NCBI GenBank assembly: GCA_052168355.1
Contig: JBQLZQ010000007.1
Location: 1 to 51,227 of the forward strand
Direction of reading: 5' to 3'
DNA: 51,227 nucleotides
DNA from: JBQLZQ01 sp052168355
Lineage (GTDB): Bacteria; Pseudomonadota; Alphaproteobacteria; DSM-16000; Inquilinaceae
Position 1 is the stretch's first letter, and the number at the start of each line of letters is the position of its first letter. The translations under genes and the position numbers were made by a program. Below, one piece after another: positions 41,971 through 51,120 of the stretch. The notes under the pieces are model-generated. The model was not told the origin of the DNA and searched no databases. It was given only the letters and a program-made list of their open reading frames with translations.

Positions 41971-42983
41971 GACTGCTCGGCCGCGCGCGGTTCGAGAACG
42001 ACGACCAGGAGATCGATGATCAGGAACACCAGGACGGAAAACAGGGCCAGCGCCAGGACATAACCCTGAACGGCGGCGAAGTCGCCGGCGATGATGGCGT
42101 TGAGCCCGTACTGACCCAGCCCGCCCCAGGCGAAGACATACTCGATCAGCGACACCGTGCCGACCAGCCCGGTCAGTTCCGTCCCGACGAAGGTCATGAC
42201 CGGCACCGTGGCGTTCCGCATCACGATGCGTCGGACGAGGCGATCGGACAGGCCCGAGGCGCGGGCGTAGCGCACCGTGTCGGACGACACCACCTCCAGC
42301 GCGATGGCACGGGTATGCTTGATGATCGGGGCGGCGGCGATGATGACGACGCAAACGACTGGCAGGACCAAATGCGAAAATGCCGAATGCGCCGCCTCCC
42401 ATTCCGCTTGTAGCAGGCTGTCGATCAGGTAACTGCCCGTAATCGGGTCCGGCGGCGTGACGATCAGACCGATGCGCCCAATCCCCGGCGGAGCCCAACC
42501 CAGCAGATAGAAAAAGACGAACAGCATCACCAGACCCAGCCAGTAGGTCGGGATCGAGAAGCCGAGCAGGGACAGGAAGCGCGACACCTGATCGAACACG
42601 CCATCCGGCCGGAACGCGGCCCGCAACCCCACCGGCACCCCGATCAGCGCACCGATGCCCACGCCCCACAACAGCAGTTCCAGGGTCACCGGAATGCGCT
42701 GCAGGATATCGTTCATGACTCCCCGGTTCGACAGCCAACTCTCGCCCAGATCGCCGCGCACAACATTGGCGAGATAGTATCCGAACTGGACGAACAGCGG
42801 CCGGTCCAACCCCAGTTCACCGGTGATCAGGTCGATCTCCGCCTGGCTTGCCGTCGGCCCGGCCAGCAGGCCGACCGGATCCTGACCGCCGATGCGCACC
42901 AGCATGAAGGTGAAGAACAGAATCCCCAGCAGCAATGGCACGATCATCAGCGCCCGGCGGACGAGAAAACGTCTGATCCTCAC
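41967..42983 (-). CDS. Peptide-type ABC transporter permease (DppB family)
   Basis: Channel subunit of 338 residues starting RIRRFLVRRALMIVPLLLGILF. It carries IGGQDPVGLLAG, the GELGLDRPLFVQFGYYL segment and the contact loop EVVSSDTVRYARASGLSD. It lies 54 bases after the nearer binding protein, behind a 7-bp stem-loop. Confidence 0.93.
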   Translation of the reverse strand: MRIRRFLVRRALMIVPLLLGILFFTFMLVRIGGQDPVGLLAGPTASQAEIDLITGELGLDRPLFVQFGYYLANVVRGDLGESWLSNRGVMNDILQRIPVTLELLLWGVGIGALIGVPVGLRAAFRPDGVFDQVSRFLSLLGFSIPTYWLGLVMLFVFFYLLGWAPPGIGRIGLIVTPPDPITGSYLIDSLLQAEWEAAHSAFSHLVLPVVCVVIIAAAPIIKHTRAIALEVVSSDTVRYARASGLSDRLVRRIVMRNATVPVMTFVGTELTGLVGTVSLIEYVFAWGGLGQYGLNAIIAGDFAAVQGYVLALALFSVLVFLIIDLLVVVLEPRAAEQS

Positions 42984-43013
42984 GGTGTCATCTGCCTCCG
43001 CTCATCAGGGGTA

Positions 43014-43035
43014 CGGGCGGGCCACGGTCCGCCCG
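43014..43035 (-). other. Intercistronic stem-loop between binding protein and DppB-family permease
   Basis: CGGGCGG (43014-43020) and CCGCCCG (43029-43035) form a 7-bp GC stem around 8 bases, two bases after the binding-protein stop. No T-run follows. Same position as the hairpins at 3583 and 27529. Confidence 0.55.
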
Positions 43036-43037
43036 GG

Positions 43038-44636
43038 CTAATCGGCCACGGCAAGATCGTACCACCGTTCGTGCGTGTCGGGGTGGTCGACCCAGCCCAC
43101 AATGTTCGGGGCCATGGCCTCGAACGCCGACGCGTACACCGTCATGATCCACGGCGAATCCTCCAACCAGATCCGCTGCGCCTCGGCCATCATCTCGACG
43201 CGCGCTTCGGGATCCATCGACTGGCGGGCCTCGTCGATCAGACGGTCCACCTCGGGGTTGCTGTACTTGGCGCGGTTTGAGACGCCCTGGCTGTGGGCCA
43301 GCAGGAACATGTTGTAGACCGGGTCCAGCACGATCGGGGGGTTCTGGAAGGCGAAGAACGGCATGTCCTGCACAGCCGGTGCCGACCGCGAGCGCATGTC
43401 CGACGCCGTGATCAGCGTCGGTGTTGCCTCGACGCCGACATCGCGAAGCTGGTCGGCGATCTGGATCGCCATCGGCTGCTGCCACCAGTCGATGTCGGAA
43501 TACAGAAGCTCGGTCTCAAAGCCGTCGGGAAAGCCGGCCTCCGTCAACAGCGCGCGTGCCCGGTCCGGGTCGTAGCCGTAGTCGAAGAAGCTGGGGTCGT
43601 ACCCCTCGATCGCCGGCGGCACGATCGACAGGGCGATCGTCCCGGTACCCTGGAACACCGCGTCTTGAATGACCTTCTGATCGACGGCGTAGTTCAGGGC
43701 CCGGCGCACCCGCACATCGTCGAACGGCTCGAAGGTCGGGTTCATGCGGACGCTGGCGAGCGCCACGCCGACCGCCTCCTCCACCTTGACGTTCGAGTCG
43801 GCGCGCAGGTCGATCACCTGCTGCACCGACGGGCGGTCGATCCACTGCACCTGCCCGGCCTTGAGCAGGGTGACGCGGCTGGCCGGCGACGGCACGGCCC
43901 GGTAGATCACCCGGTCGAAATAGGGCTGCTCGCCGAAATAGTTCGGGTTGGCCACGAACACCGCCTGCTCGCCCGGCCGCAGATCGTCGAGATGATAGGC
44001 GCCAAAGCCCGCCGTGTTCTCCTGAAGCCATTCCAGCCCCCACGGATCCGCCTCCGTCGCGTGCTGCAACAACTCGTCTGTGTCGTAGATACCCGGAACA
44101 TAGAGGGTCAGGGCACGCAGAAAGATGGAACTGGGCGCCGACAGGTTGAACGCCACCTCGTATTTGGAGACCTCTTCGACCGAGTCGACATTGGCGACAT
44201 TGGCGATGAAATTGCCGGTGCGCTTCTGGTCGAACGACTTGTTCCAAGACCAGACCACGTCGTCGGCCGTCAGCTCGTTGCCGTAGGGGCTCATCACCCC
44301 CTGGCGCAGGGTCAGGACCCAGCGTTTGCCATCTTCCGACACTTCCCAGCTTTCGGCCAGATGTCCTTCGATGACACCGCTGTCGAGCTTTTCGCGACCA
44401 TCTTCATCGGTGACGCGGCCGTAACGGACCAGCGGTTCGTAGACCTGGGTCACCACATTCTGGGTCTGCGGCCGCAGCGCGTCCCCGTCAAAGCCTTCGG
44501 GCGTGCCGGGCGCGGCGATGACCAACGTCTCGGCCGCGGCCCGGTCCATTGGCGATAGAAGTCCCGCCACAAGGATCGCACCGGCGGCCACAAGTCCCCG
44601 CCCCAGTTCGATCCGTCCCATTTTCATCGTCGTCAT
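43038..44636 (-). CDS. Extracellular solute-binding protein, family 5 (copy 1 of 2)
   Basis: Periplasmic receptor of 532 residues from ATG 44636, chosen among several in-frame ATGs for its AAGGGG at a good distance; the longer form from 44678 is possible. The signal peptide ends near DRAAAETLVI. It is closely related to the next gene upstream (44723-46321) over its whole length: for example AESW-x-VSEDGKRWVLTLRQGVM and ENTAGFGAYHLDDLRP are nearly the same in both. The differences cluster in the second half, from about residue 280. The two may deliver different ligands to one permease. Confidence 0.9.
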   Translation of the reverse strand: MTTMKMGRIELGRGLVAAGAILVAGLLSPMDRAAAETLVIAAPGTPEGFDGDALRPQTQNVVTQVYEPLVRYGRVTDEDGREKLDSGVIEGHLAESWEVSEDGKRWVLTLRQGVMSPYGNELTADDVVWSWNKSFDQKRTGNFIANVANVDSVEEVSKYEVAFNLSAPSSIFLRALTLYVPGIYDTDELLQHATEADPWGLEWLQENTAGFGAYHLDDLRPGEQAVFVANPNYFGEQPYFDRVIYRAVPSPASRVTLLKAGQVQWIDRPSVQQVIDLRADSNVKVEEAVGVALASVRMNPTFEPFDDVRVRRALNYAVDQKVIQDAVFQGTGTIALSIVPPAIEGYDPSFFDYGYDPDRARALLTEAGFPDGFETELLYSDIDWWQQPMAIQIADQLRDVGVEATPTLITASDMRSRSAPAVQDMPFFAFQNPPIVLDPVYNMFLLAHSQGVSNRAKYSNPEVDRLIDEARQSMDPEARVEMMAEAQRIWLEDSPWIMTVYASAFEAMAPNIVGWVDHPDTHERWYDLAVAD

Positions 44637-44650
44637 TCCCATCCCCTTAC

Positions 44651-44670
44651 CCGAAGTGATGATCATTCGG
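44651..44670 (-). other. Imperfect stem-loop between the two duplicated binding-protein genes
   Basis: CCGAA (44651-44655) pairs with TTCGG (44666-44670), with TGAT and ATCA paired inside and one bulged base. It lies just before the ribosome site of copy 1 and might affect its translation. Low weight. Confidence 0.3.
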
Positions 44671-44722
44671 CTTGCCACGGTACGAAACGCCGCGAACCGC
44701 CGTCTGTAGAATTAAGCGTGTC

Positions 44723-46321
44723 TCAGTCGGCAGCTTTCAGATCGGCCCAGCGCTCGTGATCGTCCGGGTGCGGCACCCAGCCGCTGATTTCCGGCGCCAT
44801 CGCCTCGAACACCGACGGATAGACCGTGACCAGCCAGGGCGCGTCCTCGATCCACAACCGCTGTGCCTCGCGCATCAGTTCCAGGCGACTGTCGGTATCC
44901 AATGTCTGACGTGCCTCGTCGATCAGCGCATCGATCGCCGGGTTGCTGTATCCCGCCCGGTTCGAGACACCGGCGCTGTGGGCCATCAGGTAGAATGTGT
45001 AGACCGGGTCGAGCACGATCGGCCCGTCCTCGAACGCGAACATCGGCATGTCCTGCACCGCCGGTGCCCCCCGCGACCGCATGTCGGATCCGGTGATGCG
45101 GACCGGCGTGGCCGTGACGCCGACATCGCGGAGCTGATCCGAGACCTGGATCGCCACCGGCTCCTGCCACCACCAGAGGTCGGAGTAGAGCAGCTCGACC
45201 TCGAACCCGTCGGGATAGCCGGCCTCCGATAGCAGCGCCCGGGCGCGGTCCGGATCGTAGTCGTAATCAAAGAAGCTGGGGTCGTAACCCTCGATCATCG
45301 GCGGCACCAGCGTGCCGGCGAGCGTACCGGTGCCCAGGAACACGGCGTCGCGGATAGACTCCTTGTCCACCGCATAGTTCAGCGCGCGGCGCACCCGCAC
45401 ATCGTCGAACGGCTCGAATTTTGGATTCATGCGCACACCGGCGACCACCCGACCAGGCGACTCGAGAACCTTGACCGACTCATCCTGCTGCAGGTCGATC
45501 ACCTGCTGGATCGAGGGGCGGTCGATCCACTGCACCTGCCCGGTTTTCAGCAGGGTGACGCGGCTGGCCGGCGACGGCACGGCCCGGTAGATCACCCGGT
45601 CGAAATAGGGCTGTTCGCCGAAATAGTTCGGGTTGGCCACGAACACCGCCTGTTCGGCCGGTCGCAGATCGTCGAGGTGATAGGCGCCAAAGCCCGCCGT
45701 GTTCTCCTGCAGCCATTCCAGCGCCCACGGATCCGCCTCCGTCGCGTGCTCCTTCAGCGTATCGCTGTCATAGATGCCGGGGACATATAGGGTCAGCGCC
45801 TTGAGGAAGATGGAACTGGGCGCGGACAGGTTGAACGCCACCTCGTATTCGGACACTTCCTCGACCGACTCCACGTTGGACACGCGGGCAATGAAATTGC
45901 CGGTGCGTTTCTGGTCGAACGACTTGTTCCAAGACCAGACCACGTCGTCGGCCGTCAGCTCGTTGCCGTAGGGGCTCATCACCCCCTGGCGCAGGGTCAG
46001 GACCCAGCGTTTGCCGTCTTCCGACACTTGCCAGCTTTCGGCCAAATGTCCTTCGATGACGCCGCTGTCGAGTTTTTCCCCTCCATCGGCATCGGTGACG
46101 CGGCCATACCTGACCAGCGGTTCGTAGACCTGAGTCACCACGTTCTGGGTGTGCGGCCGCAGAGCGTCCCCGTCGAACCCCTCTGGCGCCAGCGCCGCAG
46201 CGATGACCAAGGTCTCCGCCGCCGCCGGCTGCACGGTCAGCGCCACGGGCATCATTCCGCCACCAATCAGTGCGGCAACGGCCGTCCCAGCCAGCCTTGT
46301 CGTCAAAGATACCGCCATCAT
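44723..46321 (-). CDS. Extracellular solute-binding protein, family 5 (copy 2 of 2)
   Basis: Periplasmic receptor of 532 residues, ATG 46321 behind AGGGAGAG, with a signal peptide ending AAAETLVIAA. It is the tandem paralogue of 43038-44636; the nucleotide sequence is also near identical over long parts (for example 45540-45730 against 43860-44050), which points to recent duplication or gene conversion. It lies between the DUF2848 gene and copy 1 in the same operon, so both share one transporter. Confidence 0.9.
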   Translation of the reverse strand: MMAVSLTTRLAGTAVAALIGGGMMPVALTVQPAAAETLVIAAALAPEGFDGDALRPHTQNVVTQVYEPLVRYGRVTDADGGEKLDSGVIEGHLAESWQVSEDGKRWVLTLRQGVMSPYGNELTADDVVWSWNKSFDQKRTGNFIARVSNVESVEEVSEYEVAFNLSAPSSIFLKALTLYVPGIYDSDTLKEHATEADPWALEWLQENTAGFGAYHLDDLRPAEQAVFVANPNYFGEQPYFDRVIYRAVPSPASRVTLLKTGQVQWIDRPSIQQVIDLQQDESVKVLESPGRVVAGVRMNPKFEPFDDVRVRRALNYAVDKESIRDAVFLGTGTLAGTLVPPMIEGYDPSFFDYDYDPDRARALLSEAGYPDGFEVELLYSDLWWWQEPVAIQVSDQLRDVGVTATPVRITGSDMRSRGAPAVQDMPMFAFEDGPIVLDPVYTFYLMAHSAGVSNRAGYSNPAIDALIDEARQTLDTDSRLELMREAQRLWIEDAPWLVTVYPSVFEAMAPEISGWVPHPDDHERWADLKAAD

Positions 46322-46387
46322 ACTCTCCCTTGCCCGTTGAGCCTCGCCCTGCCTGTTTTTGTCGCGGGTCGGAGTCTTGGCATGGAC

Positions 46388-47131
46388 TCAACCCGTCTTT
46401 TTACCGCCGGTCACCACCGGCACGCGGTATTCCGCCGCGATCGGATCGAATAGGTCGATGACCTGATAGGAATGATCGATGCGCCGCCCGGCGGTCGGAT
46501 CGTCAAGCTGAAAGGTCCAGTCGCGGCCAAAGCCCAAGCGCTTGTCGACGCTGACGATCGTGCCGCAAAAGACCATCAAGTCACGTTCCGGCAGTCCGGG
46601 TGCGCGCTCCCGCAGCGTGTGCAAAACGTCGTCGGGATGCAGGAATGCCGCGACCGAGACGTCCTGGTAGAGCCGCCCGTCGACCCAGCTTTTCAGCACG
46701 CAGTCATCCCAGTGATCACGAACCTCGTCGAACGGCCACAGCACCGGCGCAAGGACGTTGGGACACGCCTGCTTGGACCAAGGGATCGATGTCCTCTCCA
46801 GCGCCCGGTCGGTGTGGTCGCTGCCGACGCCGACCAGCACCGTCCCGTCCGCATCGCGAACGATCACGATCTCGACCTCGCCGGACGTTTCGGCGGTGTG
46901 CACCTCGACCTGATCACCGACCGTCAGGGCGTGGGTCCCGATGGGATAGATGCGGGGCGCGGGCACCGAGGTGGCGATGTTGATGCCATGCCTGGCGACC
47001 TCTTCCTGGTGAGCCACCGCCGTCCGGGCATCGCGGGTCGCCGAGCCCAGATTGACCATCCGGGCCACGCTCAGGTCGAGCGGTCGGTCTTTCCCGTCAT
47101 GGCTTTGGACAAGGACGGGCACACGGATCAT
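46388..47131 (-). CDS. DUF2848 family protein
   Basis: A 247-residue soluble protein. The family pattern is clear: T-SGEVE at 82-87, GSDHTDR (103-109), SKQACPN (119-125) and DEVRDHWDDC (135-144). The fold resembles fumarylacetoacetate hydrolase-type enzymes, and a hydrolase or ring-product role is possible, but no activity is established that I know of. ATG 47131 overlaps the TauD-type stop by 4 bases and has GAGAAGG before it; the longer frame to 47209 lies inside the upstream gene. Confidence 0.8.
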   Translation of the reverse strand: MIRVPVLVQSHDGKDRPLDLSVARMVNLGSATRDARTAVAHQEEVARHGINIATSVPAPRIYPIGTHALTVGDQVEVHTAETSGEVEIVIVRDADGTVLVGVGSDHTDRALERTSIPWSKQACPNVLAPVLWPFDEVRDHWDDCVLKSWVDGRLYQDVSVAAFLHPDDVLHTLRERAPGLPERDLMVFCGTIVSVDKRLGFGRDWTFQLDDPTAGRRIDHSYQVIDLFDPIAAEYRVPVVTGGKKTG

Positions 47132-48204
47132 TGGACCTTCTCCGATTGGCATCGTTCGGCAAGGTCGAGCGCCACCGGGTCGTCTCCCGGTCCATAGTGC
47201 CGGCGCCAAAGCCAGATCCGTTTGAGCACCCGGCGCGCATCGCCCGTTGGACCGTCGCTGTAGGCGAGACGGCCGTGCAGCGTGGCCAGATTGTTTGTGA
47301 ACAGGAACTCTCCGGCCGTCAGCCGATGACGCCAGACCAGATCCTCACGCTCCAGGAGACGGTCGACCAGATCGAGCGCCTCGCGAGTCGGACCGTCGAG
47401 TGTCACGCCGGCGATTTCCATCCCCGGGTCGATCATCACCCGCGCATAGTGAACGTTCAGCTCTCCCCCGTCGCCAATATCGAAGACCGGCTTGACGATG
47501 GTTCGCGACCCGGCCGGCCAGGTGTGGAGTTCCGGCGGACGGAAGTGAAAGGGCCGGTAGAGCAGCGGAAGAAGATCCGGCCGTTGCCGCGCGATTTCCG
47601 CATGCAGGGTCTCGGCGGAGATCAGGGTGCTGTCGCCGCCGCTTGCCGCGTTGCAGACGCACAGCAGACCGATATAGGCCGGTGGGCGGGGCTCAAGGCA
47701 GCCATTGTCGGAATGCATGCGCGACAATTTCGCCGAGGCGCCGATCCGAGTCGGGTCCGTGTTCGCGGCCCCGCGGTCGGTGACCGTGAACAGACGCCTG
47801 TCACGGTGCAGCCCTTGGCGGATCGGGCGGCCGACATAATTGGCAAGCCCCCAGGCGACGATCCCTGCCGCCTCTTCGTCGGCCAGGTCGGCCGGAACGT
47901 TGCGCAGCACGACCGCGCCGGGCCCTTCATCCAGCCGGCGGCGCAGATCCGCCGCGAGCGGAGCAAAGGCCGGGATGCGAAAATCCTCCTGCTCAACGGT
48001 GTCGAGGGTCAGGCCGTTGGCGCGGATGAACCCCAGCGCCTCTTTTATCTGGCTCGCCGCCAGGGCCGGCAGGTCGACGAACACTTCCGCCGCCGCGCGC
48101 CGGTCCAGGTCGGCGCGGTTCCAACATCGCGCTGGACGCGACCGAAACGACGGCACATCGACCATCGTCGTGGTACCGGACATCAACACGGGGGACCCAT
48201 TCAT
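47128..48204 (-). CDS. TauD/TfdA-family Fe(II)/2-oxoglutarate dioxygenase
   Basis: A 358-residue oxygenase that couples 2-oxoglutarate decarboxylation to substrate hydroxylation, sometimes followed by loss of formaldehyde, sulfite or an amine. The iron triad is H164-x-D166 (RMHSDNG) and H310 (TLHGR); an arginine near 329 (KRIWLWR) would hold 2-oxoglutarate. ATG 48204 is taken as the start because AGGTGAG precedes it; ATG 48183 is an alternative. It is the first gene of the region-6 operon and is coupled to the DUF2848 gene. In the same family are taurine, gamma-butyrobetaine and herbicide dioxygenases, so the substrate is open. Confidence 0.87.
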   Translation of the reverse strand: MNGSPVLMSGTTTMVDVPSFRSRPARCWNRADLDRRAAAEVFVDLPALAASQIKEALGFIRANGLTLDTVEQEDFRIPAFAPLAADLRRRLDEGPGAVVLRNVPADLADEEAAGIVAWGLANYVGRPIRQGLHRDRRLFTVTDRGAANTDPTRIGASAKLSRMHSDNGCLEPRPPAYIGLLCVCNAASGGDSTLISAETLHAEIARQRPDLLPLLYRPFHFRPPELHTWPAGSRTIVKPVFDIGDGGELNVHYARVMIDPGMEIAGVTLDGPTREALDLVDRLLEREDLVWRHRLTAGEFLFTNNLATLHGRLAYSDGPTGDARRVLKRIWLWRRHYGPGDDPVALDLAERCQSEKVQ

Positions 48205-48346
48205 CTCACCTGCCCTGCCCTGCCGGATCTTGACGGATCCGATTTGCATGATTGTTATATGTTTAACGCATTTCACATCCCATCCGCCGGGCTGTCAAGG
48301 TTAGACGCGCGGTGTCGGTTCAAAGGAAGCCGGGAGGAGCGTATAC
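48205..48346. promoter_or_regulatory. Divergent promoter region of region 6
   Basis: 142 bases between the dioxygenase operon and the second flavoprotein. An AT-rich core at 48245-48275 includes GTTA-N6-TAAC (48254-48267), a short inverted repeat that might be an operator. No confident -35/-10 pair was found. No regulator gene for this block lies within the window. Confidence 0.35.
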
Positions 48347-50359
48347 ATGACGGACCCGGATCTCAGCGGCGGCGCGGCGCGCTATCCCCACACGTTCCAG
48401 CCGATCCGTATCGGCGGCCAGGTATTGCGCAACCGCATCTTCGTACCGGCTCACACCACCAACTACGGCGACGACAACCTGCCTTCGCAACGGCATCTGG
48501 ACTACCACCGGGCCCGGGCCCGCGGCGGTGCGGCGCTGCTCATCTTCGAAGGCATCCGGGTCCATCGCAGCTCGCTTGGACGCAAGCAGGGCGTCAACGG
48601 CTATGATCCCGCCGCCATCCCGCACTTCGCCCGCATCGCTGACGCCGTCCGGGCCGAGGGCGCGCGGCTGTACGGTCAGATCATTCATCTGGGCCGGCAC
48701 ATCGACGGCAATTTCACCCGCACGCCCGCATGGGGCGCTTCGCCGATCCCCTGGACCATCACTGCGCCGCCGCCCCACCCGATGACGGAGGACGAGATCG
48801 TGGAGGTCATCCAGGCCCATGCCACAACAGCCACAAACTTGATGGAAGCCGGCCTCGACGGGATAGAACTGCAAATGGCCCACGGCCACCTGCTCCAACA
48901 GTTCCTGTCGCCGGCCACCAACCAGCGGTCGGATGGGTGGGGCGGTTCGTTCGCCAACCGCCTGCGTTTTGCGGCGGAAACACTGAAGGCGGTGCGGGTC
49001 GCCGTAGGGCCGGCCGCAACGCTGGGTGTGCGCATCAGCGCCGATGAATTTCTGCCCGGTGGGCTGACCCCCGACGTCATGGCAACCGTGACGCGCGCGC
49101 TCTGCGGTGGCGCGCGGGTCGATTTCATCCACGTCTCGCATTCGGCCTATCACGGCAGCTACACGATTTCGACCCAGATGGCCGACATGGCCTTCGACGC
49201 CGCCCAGTTTCGGTCGTTCGCGCCGGCGATCAAGGCCGCCGTCTCGGACCTGGAGGCCCCGCCAGCGGTGTTCGCCGTGTGCAAGGTCCGCACTCTCGCC
49301 GAGGCCGAGGCCCTGCTGGCCGCCGGCGACACCGACATGGTGGGCATGGCCCGGGCTCATATCGCCGATCCGGCCCTGGTCGCCAAATCGGCCCAAGACC
49401 GCGAATCCGAGATCCGCCCCTGCATCGGTTGCAACCAGGGCTGTGCCGGCATGCTGGCCCAGAACCTCGCCATAACCTGCCTGACCAACCCGCGGGCGGG
49501 GCGGGAAGGCGCATGGAGAGAACCCGCGGCTGGGCGGACCGCCCGACCGCGAGACGTCCTGGTCATCGGCGGCGGACCGGCGGGCATGGAGGCCGCGGCC
49601 GTCGCCGCCGCGCGCGGCCACCGGGTCCGGCTGTGGGAGGCCGCCGATCGGCTTGGCGGCGCGCTCGCCTGGCTCGAACGCATGCCGTTGCGGGCGGATT
49701 TCCTGATGCTGCTCGATTACCAGAAGGCGGCTCTCGCACGCGCTGGGGTGGAAGTGGACCTCGGCCGCCTGGCCGAGGTCCAGGCGATCATTTCCGCCGC
49801 GCCCGACGCGGTGGTGCTGGCGACAGGCGCGGATCCCGCGACCTTGCCCCTTGAAGGCGGCAACGCGGCGTTGACCCTGGAGCAGGCGATCGGCGATGTC
49901 GACACGCTGGGCGAGCGGGTGGCATTGGTCGACGTGCTGGGCGGCTGGTCGGTTGCCGCCACCGCCGAATGGCTGGCCGACCGCGGTCACCGCGTCACGC
50001 TGATCGCGCCCACCGGCACGCCGGCCTGGACCGTCAGCATCTATTCCAGCTTTGCCCTGCGTCACCGACTCAAGGAAAAGGGTGTGGCCATACTGGCGCT
50101 GCATACGGTCGCCGGATTCAAGGGCGGGGTGACCCGGCTGGTCGATCTGTCGACCGGTGCCGAGCGCGAAAGCCGGGACTTCGACAGCCTGATCGCGCCC
50201 GCCCATGGCGTACCGCGTGACGGCTTGCGCGCGGCCTTGCACGCCGCGACGGCCAGCCGCGATCGACCGCTGGATCTGTACTCGGTCGGCGACTGCCAGG
50301 CGGCGCGAACGGCGCTGGAGGCCGTCTATGAGGGACACGAGGCCGGCTTGACGATCTGA
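48347..50359 (+). CDS. Fe-S flavoprotein oxidoreductase (TMADH/dienoyl-CoA reductase type)
   Basis: A 670-residue enzyme with an N-terminal FMN barrel (to about 350), a 4Fe-4S region and a C-terminal FAD/NAD domain starting VLVIGGGPAGMEAA. All four cluster cysteines are present: C359, C362, C366 and C378 (CIGCNQGC then CLTNP), unlike the paralogue at 36976-39003. ATG 48347 follows GGGAGGAG. It diverges from the dioxygenase operon, and probably oxidises or reduces an intermediate of the same pathway. Substrate unknown; amine demethylation and enoate reduction are both possible. Confidence 0.87.
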   Translation: MTDPDLSGGAARYPHTFQPIRIGGQVLRNRIFVPAHTTNYGDDNLPSQRHLDYHRARARGGAALLIFEGIRVHRSSLGRKQGVNGYDPAAIPHFARIADAVRAEGARLYGQIIHLGRHIDGNFTRTPAWGASPIPWTITAPPPHPMTEDEIVEVIQAHATTATNLMEAGLDGIELQMAHGHLLQQFLSPATNQRSDGWGGSFANRLRFAAETLKAVRVAVGPAATLGVRISADEFLPGGLTPDVMATVTRALCGGARVDFIHVSHSAYHGSYTISTQMADMAFDAAQFRSFAPAIKAAVSDLEAPPAVFAVCKVRTLAEAEALLAAGDTDMVGMARAHIADPALVAKSAQDRESEIRPCIGCNQGCAGMLAQNLAITCLTNPRAGREGAWREPAAGRTARPRDVLVIGGGPAGMEAAAVAAARGHRVRLWEAADRLGGALAWLERMPLRADFLMLLDYQKAALARAGVEVDLGRLAEVQAIISAAPDAVVLATGADPATLPLEGGNAALTLEQAIGDVDTLGERVALVDVLGGWSVAATAEWLADRGHRVTLIAPTGTPAWTVSIYSSFALRHRLKEKGVAILALHTVAGFKGGVTRLVDLSTGAERESRDFDSLIAPAHGVPRDGLRAALHAATASRDRPLDLYSVGDCQAARTALEAVYEGHEAGLTI

Positions 50360-50379
50360 CGGACCGTCGCGTCACATCC

Positions 50380-51120
50380 TCAATCCATCCGCAGCCCGCC
50401 ATTGACGGCCAGGACATGGCCGGTGATGAAACCGGCCTCCGGCGACAGCAGATAGGCGACCGCAGCGGCAATCTCGTGCGGCTGCGCCATTCGCCCGAGC
50501 GGGGTCGTGCGGGTCATCTCCGCCCTGCGCTCCGGCGTATGGGCCGCCAGCATCGGGGTCTCGACCGCGCCCGGGGCGACGCAGTTGACGGTGATGCCAC
50601 GGGGTGCAAGCTGCTGGGCCAGGGATTTGGTCATCGCCTCGACCCCGCCCTTGGCCGCGGCATAGGCGGTGCCGGTCAGGACACCGCCGGTGCGTCCCGC
50701 CAGCGACCCCAGGGTCACGATCCGCCCGTTGTCGCGCAGCAACGGCAGGGCATGGTGGCAGGCCAGAAAAAAACCGGTAAGGTCCACGGCAATGACCTGG
50801 TCCCAGCGCTGCGGCGTCAAATCCCCCAGCTTTGCGGTATCGACGACGCCGGCGGCCAGGACCAAGTCCGACAGACCCGCCGACAGGGAGATGGCGGCCG
50901 TGGCGAACGCCGCGCCGACGCTGTCAGGATCACCCAGATCGACTGGTACCGCCGTGGCCTCGAGGTCGATGGCCAGCGCATCGAGTGCCGCGCCGGGAAG
51001 GTCCATGATCACCAGAGGCCGCCGTCCATCGGCCGCGAGGCGCCGGGCGATCGCAGCGCCGATGCCGCCCGTGGCTCCAACTAGGCATGTACCGCCGGGA
51101 TCGGGTGCGGATCCGGTCAC
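50380..51120 (-). CDS. Short-chain dehydrogenase/reductase (SDR)
   Basis: An NAD(P)-dependent oxidoreductase of 246 residues. Cofactor motif GATGGIG (15-21), catalytic S139, Y153 and K157 (YAAAK) and the family end INGG-like VNGG are in place. Asp40 after the second strand suggests NAD rather than NADP. It starts with GTG 51120 overlapping the upstream stop (GTGA), so it belongs to an operon that enters from the right edge, convergent with the flavoprotein. Confidence 0.92.
   Translation of the reverse strand: MTGSAPDPGGTCLVGATGGIGAAIARRLAADGRRPLVIMDLPGAALDALAIDLEATAVPVDLGDPDSVGAAFATAAISLSAGLSDLVLAAGVVDTAKLGDLTPQRWDQVIAVDLTGFFLACHHALPLLRDNGRIVTLGSLAGRTGGVLTGTAYAAAKGGVEAMTKSLAQQLAPRGITVNCVAPGAVETPMLAAHTPERRAEMTRTTPLGRMAQPHEIAAAVAYLLSPEAGFITGHVLAVNGGLRMD

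Noticed and set aside
48254..48267. GTTA-N6-TAAC as a firm operator for region 6
   Set aside because: Four-base arms in an AT-rich patch are likely by chance, and no regulator gene lies nearby.
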